A stretch of 64,000 bases of DNA. Source: Hymenobacter ruricola. Lineage in GTDB: Bacteria > Bacteroidota > Bacteroidia > Cytophagales > Hymenobacteraceae. A program made the translations under genes and the position numbers. The stretch spans positions 62,001 through 126,000 of the forward strand of contig NZ_JADQDM010000010.1 in the NCBI RefSeq assembly GCF_015694525.1, written 5' to 3'. Below the pieces are notes generated by a model. It worked only from the letters and a program-made list of their open reading frames with translations. It searched no databases and had not been told where the DNA came from. Of this stretch, positions 56,405 through 64,000 are shown one piece after another (within the stretch, counting starts at the first letter, position 1; each line of letters begins with the position of its first letter).

Positions 56405-57493
56405 GCCGTTGCGCAAGGAATACACTTCGCCAAAACCCCGCGCCAGTAGCTTCTGTGCGGCTTTTTGGCTGCGCACGCCGCTGGCGCAATGCACCACCAC
56501 CGGCACCCCGGGCGTCAGTTCCGCCAGCTTCTCGCCCAGCTGCCCCAGCGGCATCAGCCGCCCACCGATGCTGCGCCGGGCGGCCTCGCGGGGCTCGCGC
56601 ACGTCCAGCAATTGCAGCGGCCGGCCGCTTTGCTGCCAGGCTTTCAGCTCGTCGGCGCTGATTTCGGGGGCCCGCTGCGGGGCGGCTTCCAGGGGCAATT
56701 CCCCGCAAAATGCGGCGTAGTCGCGAGCCAGCCCGGTGAGCTGCTGATTGGCCGCCACGGCCCGGAAACGAATGGTTTGGAAGCGCATGCCCAGCGCGTC
56801 CACCATCAGCAGGCGGCCGCTCAGCACCTCGCCCAGCTCCAGGATGATTTTCAGCGCCTCGGTGGCCTGCATGGTGCCTACCAGGCCCGGCAGCACGCCC
56901 AACACGCCGATTTCGGCGCAGCTGGGCGCCTCGCCGGGGGCGGGCGGCTCGGGGTAGAGGCAGCGGTAGGTGGGGCCGTTCTGGTAGTTGAACACCGACA
57001 CCTGCCCTTCAAACTTAAAGATGGCACCGAACACCAGCGGCTTGCCCGTGATAACGCAGGCATCGTTCACGAGGTAGCGCGTAGCGAAATTGTCGGAGCA
57101 GTCCACCACGATATCGTAAGCCGCAAACAACTGCAGCGCATTCGCGGCGGAGAGGTGCATTTGGTGCGTGCGCAGCTCAATGAACGGGTTCTGGGCGCGC
57201 AGCTTTTCGGCGGCCGCCACGGCTTTGGGCCGGCCCACGTCGGCGGTGGCGTACAGCACCTGGCGCTGCAGGTTGGAGTCGTCCACCGTATCAAAATCCA
57301 GCAGGCCCAGCGTGCCCACGCCGGCGGCGGCCAGGTATTGCAGCACGGGGCAGCCCAGGCCGCCGCAGCCCACCACCAGCACCCGGGCGGCCTTCATGCG
57401 CTGCTGGCCGGCCGCGCCGATTTCGGGCAGCAGCAGGTGGCGGCTGTAGCGATTGGTTTCGGCGGGGGAAAGGGCGAGGTCGGCGGGGTACAT
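56390..57493 (-). CDS. thiF: ThiF/MoeB-type adenylyltransferase with C-terminal rhodanese
   Basis: 367 residues from the ATG at 57493. E1-like domain: NRYSRHLLLPEIGAAGQQ, nucleotide motif VVGCGGLGCPVLQYLAAAG, RQVLYATADVGRPKA, DCSDNFATRYLVND, then YRCLYPEPP and a Cys in APSCAEIGVLG. Residues about 270-367 form a rhodanese with active-site Cys in VVHCASGVRS. It adenylates the Gly-Gly end of a sulfur carrier and passes sulfur. The layout is like MOCS3/MoeBR. It is the last gene of the thiamine run, so ThiS is one substrate, and as the only E1 seen, MoaD may be another. The start at 57514 falls in a palindrome. Confidence 0.88.
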   Translation of the reverse strand: MYPADLALSPAETNRYSRHLLLPEIGAAGQQRMKAARVLVVGCGGLGCPVLQYLAAAGVGTLGLLDFDTVDDSNLQRQVLYATADVGRPKAVAAAEKLRAQNPFIELRTHQMHLSAANALQLFAAYDIVVDCSDNFATRYLVNDACVITGKPLVFGAIFKFEGQVSVFNYQNGPTYRCLYPEPPAPGEAPSCAEIGVLGVLPGLVGTMQATEALKIILELGEVLSGRLLMVDALGMRFQTIRFRAVAANQQLTGLARDYAAFCGELPLEAAPQRAPEISADELKAWQQSGRPLQLLDVREPREAARRSIGGRLMPLGQLGEKLAELTPGVPVVVHCASGVRSQKAAQKLLARGFGEVYSLRNGLADY

Positions 57494-57509
57494 AGTGTTA
57501 AGAATTGAC

Positions 57510-57617
57510 GTCATGCAGAGCGCTGCGAAGCATCTTTACCGCCACAGGTAAACCAACCGTCAAACGAAAAGGATTAGTGGCTGCGGCAAAGATGCTTCGC
57601 TGGCGCTCTGCATAACG
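57510..57617. repeat. Palindromic repeat, family A, in thiH-thiF gap
   Basis: GTCATGCAGAGCGCTGCGAAGCATCTTTACC pairs with AAAGATGCTTCGCTGGCGCTCTGCATAAC; inner GCGAAGCATCTTT with AAAGATGCTTCGC. One arm lacks the CCA/TGG part, so pairing is slightly broken. Confidence 0.88.
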
Positions 57618-57630
57618 AGCTCCTGATTCA

Positions 57631-58752
57631 TTACCGCGCCAGCCCCACCAGCGTAGCGTCCCAGTCTTTCCATACGGGCTCGTAGCCCTGCCGGCGCAGC
57701 ATGGCCGCTATTTCGGCGGGGCTGCGCTCGTCCGAAATCTCGAACTGCTCCAGCGACTCCGGCGCCACCGCGTAGCCGCCCGGGTTGGTCTTCGAGCCCG
57801 CGCTGATGCTGGTGATGCCCAGCTTCACCACGTGGTCGCGGAAAACCGGGCTTTCGCGGGTCGAAATCGACAGCTCCACTTCCTCGTTCAGCAAACGGTA
57901 GGCGCAAATGAGCTGCACCAGTTCCCGGTCGCTCATTTCCACCTTGGGCTGCAACAGCCCTTCCGCCGGCCGCAGGCGCGGGAAAGACAGGCTGTACTTG
58001 GTCTGCCAGTACGTTTTTTCCAGGTAATCGAGGTGCAACGCGGTGTAGAAGCAGTCCGTGCGCCAGTCTTCCAGCCCAATGAGCACGCCCAGCCCCATTT
58101 TGTGGATGCCGGCCCGGCCCAGCCGGTCGGGCGTGTCGAGGCGGTAGTTGAAGTTCGACTTCTTGCCTTTGGGATGGTGCTTTTTGTAGTCGTCGCGGTG
58201 GTAAGTTTCCTGGTACACCAGCACCGTGTTCAGGCCTTCCGGAATGAGGCGCTCGTAGTCTTCCTGGTCCAGCGGCTGCACTTCCATGGACAGGTGTGCA
58301 AAGTGCGGCCGCAGCGTGCGCAGGGCCTTTTCCAGGTAATCCACGCCCACGGTTTGGTTGGCTTCGCCCGTCACCAGCAGCACGTGCTCATAGCCCCAAT
58401 CGTTGAGCACAGCGGCCTCCTGCAGCATTTCCACGCTGCTCAGCGTGCGCCGCGCAATTTTGTTATCGAGGCTAAAGCCACAGTAAGTGCAGATGTTCTG
58501 GCACTCGTTGCTCAGGTACAGCGGCGCGTACAGCTGCACCGTGTTGCCAAAGCGCTTGCGCGTGAGCTGCTGGCTAAGCTGCGCCATCTGCTCCAGATAG
58601 GGCCCGGCGGCCGGCGAAATCAGCGCCTTGAAGTCTTCCAGCGTGCGGCGCGGCGCGGCCAGGGCACGCTCCACATCGGCCGCCGTTTTGGCGTAGATGC
58701 TGGCTTTTACCTCGCCCCAGGGGTGGGCCTCGAATATCGGACGGAAGCTCAT
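57631..58752 (-). CDS. thiH: 2-iminoacetate synthase ThiH
   Basis: 373 residues, radical SAM. Splits tyrosine to give dehydroglycine (2-iminoacetate) for thiazole formation. The SAM [4Fe-4S] motif is C84-x3-C88-x2-C91 (CQNICTYC). Further ThiH signs: VLLVTGEANQTVGVDYLEKAL, VYQETYHRDDYK, GVLIGLEDWR, SLSFPRLRPAEG and GSKTNPGGYA. The use of ThiH rather than ThiO fits facultative or low-oxygen operation but is normal in Bacteroidota. Between thiG and the ThiF gene on the same strand. Confidence 0.96.
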   Translation of the reverse strand: MSFRPIFEAHPWGEVKASIYAKTAADVERALAAPRRTLEDFKALISPAAGPYLEQMAQLSQQLTRKRFGNTVQLYAPLYLSNECQNICTYCGFSLDNKIARRTLSSVEMLQEAAVLNDWGYEHVLLVTGEANQTVGVDYLEKALRTLRPHFAHLSMEVQPLDQEDYERLIPEGLNTVLVYQETYHRDDYKKHHPKGKKSNFNYRLDTPDRLGRAGIHKMGLGVLIGLEDWRTDCFYTALHLDYLEKTYWQTKYSLSFPRLRPAEGLLQPKVEMSDRELVQLICAYRLLNEEVELSISTRESPVFRDHVVKLGITSISAGSKTNPGGYAVAPESLEQFEISDERSPAEIAAMLRRQGYEPVWKDWDATLVGLAR

Positions 58753-58775
58753 TCTGATAACTTTTCAAATTAAAA

Positions 58776-58804
58776 CGTCATGCTTCGCTGCGCTCGGCAT
58801 GACG
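58776..58804. repeat. Short GTCATG/CATGAC palindrome in thiG-thiH gap
   Basis: CGTCATGCTTCGCTGCGCTCGGCATGACG: outer CGTCATGC pairs with GCATGACG. It seems a reduced copy of family A, as GCTTCGCTGCGCTCGGCATGAC is the right arm of that family. Confidence 0.75.
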
Positions 58805-58832
58805 TTCTTTATAAGCACATTCACTCTGACCA

Positions 58833-59615
58833 TCACATATCCAGAAACGCCGTGAGCGGCGAGCTGGCCACCGCCTCAGCGTGCGCCACCGGCGCGGCCA
58901 GCCGCGCTTCATAGGCCATACGCCCCGCCTCCACCGCCATTTTGAAAGCCGTGGCCATGGCCACCGGGTTGCCGGCCACGGCAATGGCCGTGTTCACCAG
59001 CACCGCGTCGGCGCCCATTTCCAGGGCCGCCGCCGCGTGCGAGGGCGCGCCAATGCCGGCATCCACCACCACTGGCACCTTGCTCTGGCCGATGATGATT
59101 TCCAGGAATTCGCGCGTCAGCAGGCCTTTGTTCGAGCCGATGGGCGAGCCCAGGGGCATCACCGACGCCACGCCCACTTCCTCCAGGCGCTTGCACAGCA
59201 CCGGGTCGGCGTGGATGTAGGGCAGCACCACGAAACCCAGCTTCACCAGTTCCTCGGCGGCTTTCAGGGTTTCGATGGGGTCGGGCAGCAGGTACTTGGG
59301 GTCGGGGTGAATTTCGAGCTTGAGCCAGTTCGTTTCCAGCGCCTCGCGGGCCAGCTGGGCGGCAAAAACCGCTTCCCTGGCCGTGCGCACGCCGGAGGTA
59401 TTGGGCAGCAAGCTGAACTGCGGGTGCGACAGGTGCCGCAAAATGTCGTCCTCGGCATCGGCCACGTCCACCCTTTTCAGCGCCACCGTCACCAACTCGG
59501 AGCCCGACGCCAAAAGCGCTTTTTCCATTAGTACCGACGAGCTAAATTTGCCCGTGCCGGTGAACAGTCGGGAGCTAAAGGTGCGGTCAGCAATAACCAG
59601 ATTTTTATTTAACAT
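58833..59615 (-). CDS. thiG: Thiazole synthase ThiG
   Basis: 260 residues from the ATG at 59615; the frame is open to 59807, but those residues are Arg-rich shadow of thiE. ThiG joins 1-deoxyxylulose phosphate, dehydroglycine and ThiS thiocarboxylate to the thiazole. Signatures: [80 protein letters not shown] and [11 protein letters not shown]. The Lys in TVALKRVD forms the Schiff base. 5 bases after thiE. Confidence 0.96.
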   Translation of the reverse strand: MLNKNLVIADRTFSSRLFTGTGKFSSSVLMEKALLASGSELVTVALKRVDVADAEDDILRHLSHPQFSLLPNTSGVRTAREAVFAAQLAREALETNWLKLEIHPDPKYLLPDPIETLKAAEELVKLGFVVLPYIHADPVLCKRLEEVGVASVMPLGSPIGSNKGLLTREFLEIIIGQSKVPVVVDAGIGAPSHAAAALEMGADAVLVNTAIAVAGNPVAMATAFKMAVEAGRMAYEARLAAPVAHAEAVASSPLTAFLDM

Positions 59616-59620
59616 AATAA

Positions 59621-60244
59621 TTAAATAGGATTTACGGTTGATAACTCTTTGACAAACAGCTGGGCTTCTCCGGTTGGGTCGGCAACGTTGCCGATAGCGC
59701 CCGACACGGCCACTCCGTGCAGCCCCGTTGCCAGCAAGCTTTCCACGTCGCCGAGCGTGATGCCGCCGATGCCGATGACCGGCACCGTAATGCCCACCGC
59801 CCGGCACTGCCGCATGATTTCGGCGTAGCCCGCCAGGCCCAGAATCGGGCTCAGGTTTTCCTTGGTGCTGGTGAAGCGAAACGGCCCCAGGCCCACGTAG
59901 TCGACGCCGGCCGCGGCCAAGCGCTGCACATCGGCAAACGTGTTGGCCGTGCCGCCGATGACGAAATTCGGGCCCAGCATCTCGCGGGCTTCGGCGGGCG
60001 GCATATCGTTGGCGCCCACGTGCACGCCATCGGCCCCGATTTCCTGCGCCAGGCGTGGGTTATCGTTGATGAGCAGCGTGGCGCCGTAGCGGCGACACAC
60101 CGCCTGCGTGTCCAGCGCCAACTGCTTCCAGATGGCATCAGGCTGGTTTTTCACCCGTAGCTGCACCCAGCGCACCCCGCCCTGGCAGGCCAGCTCGGCC
60201 GCTTCGGGAGTGGACGCGATGTAATGTAGCGCGTTGATATGCAT
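59621..60244 (-). CDS. thiE: Thiamine phosphate synthase ThiE
   Basis: 207 residues. Couples thiazole phosphate and HMP diphosphate to thiamine phosphate. TIM-barrel motifs: [60 protein letters not shown] (diphosphate-binding loop) and [16 protein letters not shown]. Usual length. Its stop is 5 bases before thiG, so the two are closely linked; the second ThiE-like gene is at 55799. Confidence 0.95.
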   Translation of the reverse strand: MHINALHYIASTPEAAELACQGGVRWVQLRVKNQPDAIWKQLALDTQAVCRRYGATLLINDNPRLAQEIGADGVHVGANDMPPAEAREMLGPNFVIGGTANTFADVQRLAAAGVDYVGLGPFRFTSTKENLSPILGLAGYAEIMRQCRAVGITVPVIGIGGITLGDVESLLATGLHGVAVSGAIGNVADPTGEAQLFVKELSTVNPI

Positions 60245-60255
60245 GGTGTTTAAGG

Positions 60256-60350
60256 ATTGGAGAAATGAGATAGTGAGAAGTGAGACAGACGCCTTTAATC
60301 TTGGCTTATTGTCTCATGTCTCACGTCTCACGTCTCACGTCTCACATTTA
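60256..60350. repeat. Inverted repeat with GTCTCAC heptamers in thiD-thiE gap
   Basis: The right half reads TGTCTCATGTCTCACGTCTCACGTCTCACGTCTCAC, five nearly identical 7-base units; the left half has GAGATAGTGAGAAGTGAGAC, which pairs with them. Loop of about 20 bases. Confidence 0.75.
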
Positions 60351-61100
60351 AGAATGGTACCCCAGCAGCGTGTCGTTGCTGGCCAAAAAGGCCGTGGTGT
60401 AGTCCTTGGCGGCCCGGCAGGCATCCACCAGCGTTTTGCCTTTGGCCAGGTTGGCCAGCAACGCGGCCGAGAGCACGCAGCCGCTGCCGTGCTTCTCGCC
60501 GTGCGGCAGCCGCGGCGACGTAAAGGAATGCCATTGGCCGTTGGCAAACAGCACGTCGATGGCCTGCGCGCCTTCGTCGTGCCCGCCTTTCAGCAGCACC
60601 GGGCAGAAGGAGCTCACCACCTGCGCCGCGATGTCGGCGGCGGCTTCGTCGGGCCACATGCGCAGCATTTCGGGCTTGTTGGGCGTCACGAGGGCCATTT
60701 CGGCGCACAAGGCCTGCAGCAGGTTGCGGTCGGTTTTGCGGTGGAACTCGTAGCCGGCCGAGGCTTTCAGCACCGGGTCCCACACAATTTGCAGCTTGGG
60801 GTTTTGCACCTTCAGCCAGCCCACCAGCTCCAGCAGTTGCGGCAGGCTTTCCACCAGGCCGATTTTGATGAAGTCGACTTTGAAGCGGGCAAACAGAATG
60901 CGAATCTGCTCCCGGATTTCGGCCGCCGGCACCCAGTTCACCCGCTCAAACGAGACGTCGTTTTGCAGCGTGAGCGCCGTGCACACTCCCAAGCCGTACA
61001 CGCCGTTCATTTCCAGCGTTTTCACATCGGCCAGCAGGCCGGCCCCGGCGCTGGGGTCGAAACCGGCAATGCTAAGGGCGAGAGGGCGCTTAGTGGGCAT
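60348..61100 (-). CDS. thiD: Hydroxymethylpyrimidine (phosphate) kinase ThiD
   Basis: 250 residues. Phosphorylates HMP and HMP phosphate. Ribokinase-like: LSIAGFDPSAGAGLLADVKTLE, GVCTALTLQND, KIGLVESLPQLLEL, WDPVLKASAG, LVTPNKPEMLRMW, VLLKGGHDEGAQAIDVLF and KHGSGCVLSAALLANLAKG (catalytic GSGC loop). The second gene after thiC; gap filled with a palindrome on each side. Confidence 0.95.
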   Translation of the reverse strand: MPTKRPLALSIAGFDPSAGAGLLADVKTLEMNGVYGLGVCTALTLQNDVSFERVNWVPAAEIREQIRILFARFKVDFIKIGLVESLPQLLELVGWLKVQNPKLQIVWDPVLKASAGYEFHRKTDRNLLQALCAEMALVTPNKPEMLRMWPDEAAADIAAQVVSSFCPVLLKGGHDEGAQAIDVLFANGQWHSFTSPRLPHGEKHGSGCVLSAALLANLAKGKTLVDACRAAKDYTTAFLASNDTLLGYHS

Positions 61101-61111
61101 GGGTTTGAGCG

Positions 61112-63097
<1,986 letters not shown>

Positions 63098-63149
63098 CTA
63101 TTATCGAAAGTGTGGCGGTGAGATGATGCTGGTTTGGCTTTTAAATTGT

Positions 63150-63251
63150 CTGTCATCCTGAGCGCAGCGAAGGACCTTATCACGTCAGAAATTTTGGGGA
63201 TGCCCAACGGCGCAGTGGTGAAAAGTTCCTTCGCTACGCTCAGGATGACAG
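63150..63251. repeat. Palindromic repeat, family C, in thiS-thiC gap
   Basis: CTGTCATCCTGAGCGCAGCGAAGGA pairs with TCCTTCGCTACGCTCAGGATGACAG (cores GTCATCCTGAGCG and CGCTCAGGATGAC). Inner parts differ from the family C copy at 21183. Confidence 0.92.
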
Positions 63252-63270
63252 CCCCAATATCAACGATGTC

Positions 63271-63474
63271 TCACCCGCCCTGCGTGGCGCGAATAATCGT
63301 GACCCGGTCATGCTCGTGCAGCTCATGCGCGGCCCAGGCGGCGCGGGGCACCACTTCGTCATTCACGGCCACGGCCAGGCCGCGCTGCCCGGCTAACGCC
63401 AGGTCGGCGAGGAGCTGGGTAAGCGTCTGGGTATCGGCCGTTTCCTGGGGCGAATTGTTTACGTAGCAGACCAT
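63271..63474 (-). CDS. thiS: Sulfur carrier protein ThiS
   Basis: 67 residues from the ATG at 63474 (VCYVNNSPQE); an earlier ATG at 63504 would add ten residues that are not family-like. Ubiquitin fold, ending in Gly-Gly (IIRATQGG) for thiocarboxylation. It supplies sulfur to ThiG. First gene of the thiamine operon, 82 bases after the TPP aptamer, so the riboswitch controls its translation or the whole transcript. Confidence 0.93.
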   Translation of the reverse strand: MVCYVNNSPQETADTQTLTQLLADLALAGQRGLAVAVNDEVVPRAAWAAHELHEHDRVTIIRATQGG

Positions 63475-63555
63475 GGCAACCGGGTGAGTTGGCAGTGAAA
63501 TCAATCCATAAACAATAGGGGTGACAACCGCCGAAAAGGCAGCCTGGGCACCGGT

Positions 63556-63637
63556 ACTTTTCCCTTCGCCGGTATTAGCCGGAATCAGGTTCCAAGGGTA
63601 TTATCTCAGCCGCGCCGAAGCGAAGCACCCCTAAAGT
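63556..63637 (-). promoter_or_regulatory. TPP (THI-box) riboswitch
   Basis: On the minus strand: GGGGTGC, then GGCTGAGATAATACCCTTGG (core CTGAGA and ACCCTTGGAACCTGAT), TAATACCGGCGAAGGGAA. Helix P1 is ACTTT (63637-63633) with AAAGT (63560-63556). This is the THI box of bacteria. It lies ahead of thiS and should lower thi gene expression when thiamine diphosphate is high. CACCCCTA at 63523-63516 can pair with the TAGGGGTG of the aptamer and may be part of the switch. No terminator with a T-run is seen before thiS. Confidence 0.93.
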
Positions 63638-63644
63638 TTATGCC

Positions 63645-63652
63645 CAAATCTA
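63645..63652 (-). promoter_or_regulatory. Candidate -7 element (TAGATTTG) for the thi operon
   Basis: Exact match to TANNTTTG on the minus strand; transcription would start at the first aptamer bases, near 63640. The divergent TPR gene starts 170 bases further. Confidence 0.55.
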
Positions 63653-63821
63653 CACACTGCCGGGAAATAACCGGCGGGATGCAGTTGATTAAAATTATTG
63701 GGCCCAGCGGAGCGTGGCCGGCAACACTGGCGGCGCAAATTTTATTATCGCAGATGACGCTGAAAGCAAAAAATCCAATATCTTCGCTATATACGCTTTG
63801 CTTTCGACTTATCTTCTGGCT

Positions 63822-64000
63822 ATGGTACAAAAAGCTCTACTTTTTTTCGTGTTGCTGGCGGCGCCCGTTGCGGCCTGGGCGCAGGTCGATTCCGTGCGGG
63901 CCAGCACGCTGCCCGGCCCGCAGCTGGCTGAGAAAGCTTACAACAGCGGCCTGGCCAGCTTCCAGGCCCAGAGCTACCCGGCGGCGCTGCGCAGCTTCGA
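63822..64000 (+). CDS. Secreted TPR protein (start only)
   Basis: 59 codons before the window ends. The N-terminus is a Sec signal (ALLFFVLLAAPVAAWAQ). The mature part starts a helix pair typical of a TPR repeat (EKAYNSGLASFQAQSYPAALRSF in part: YNSGLASFQAQSYPAA). Divergent from the thi operon. A TATCTTCG at 63774-63781 could be its -7 element. The function cannot be told from this piece. Confidence 0.7.
   Translation, partial: MVQKALLFFVLLAAPVAAWAQVDSVRASTLPGPQLAEKAYNSGLASFQAQSYPAALRSF

Overview
The window reads as chromosome of a high-GC member of the Bacteroidota, most like Hymenobacter (Cytophagales). The signs are a SusC/SusD polysaccharide locus, DUF5686 and 7TMR-DISM proteins, TANNTTTG-type -7 promoter elements, little Shine-Dalgarno signal, and many long intergenic palindromes. 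No rRNA, tRNA, CRISPR array or intact insertion sequence was seen. The genus is an inference.

Layout. 1-4.8 kb: a truncated MFS transporter, a PAS-PAS hybrid histidine kinase and an anchored alpha/beta hydrolase. 4.9-10 kb: molybdenum cofactor genes in mixed orientation (moaA, moaD, moaE, a degenerate MobB-MobA fusion, moaC, moeA). 10-15.3 kb: a tandem 42-43 bp array, a SAM-I riboswitch, metH and metF. 15.4-25.5 kb: small TPR and lipoproteins, a DUF2007 protein, a PA14-OmpA protein, an aquaporin-like channel, an SDR enzyme, a gluconate-dehydrogenase-like pair (subunit 3 and GMC), a GH1 enzyme and a pore-loop-like membrane protein. 25.8-28.4 kb: a DUF5686 outer-membrane protein.

28.4-43.6 kb is the most interesting part. 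A membrane receptor of the 7TMR-DISM type carries, in place of a kinase, the zinc ribbon and following helical domain of an IS1595-type transposase without its catalytic domain. It lies directly upstream of a beta-glucan (laminarin-like) utilization locus: GH3, SusC, SusD, PKD lipoprotein, two GH16, GH3-CARDB. No other regulator is present there, so the fusion is a candidate membrane-tethered regulator of that locus.

43.8-54.9 kb: a nucleotide-transporter-like/HEAT/cNMP-binding protein converges with a REC-cyclase whose residues suggest cAMP synthesis. A lone receiver and three related histidine kinases follow. 55.2-63.7 kb: an HD protein, a second ThiE/TenI-like gene and a TPP-riboswitch-led thiamine operon on the minus strand (thiS, thiC, thiD, thiE, thiG, thiH, then a ThiF/MoeB-rhodanese gene). 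The window ends inside a secreted TPR protein.

The second theme is palindromes. About a dozen intergenic loci belong to a superfamily bounded by GTCAT...ATGAC, and other unrelated dyads fill other gaps. Where family members differ, the two arms differ together, so pairing is kept. Five of the six gaps in the thi operon hold a palindrome, one hairpin is translated inside the N-terminus of metH, and one supplies a stop codon.
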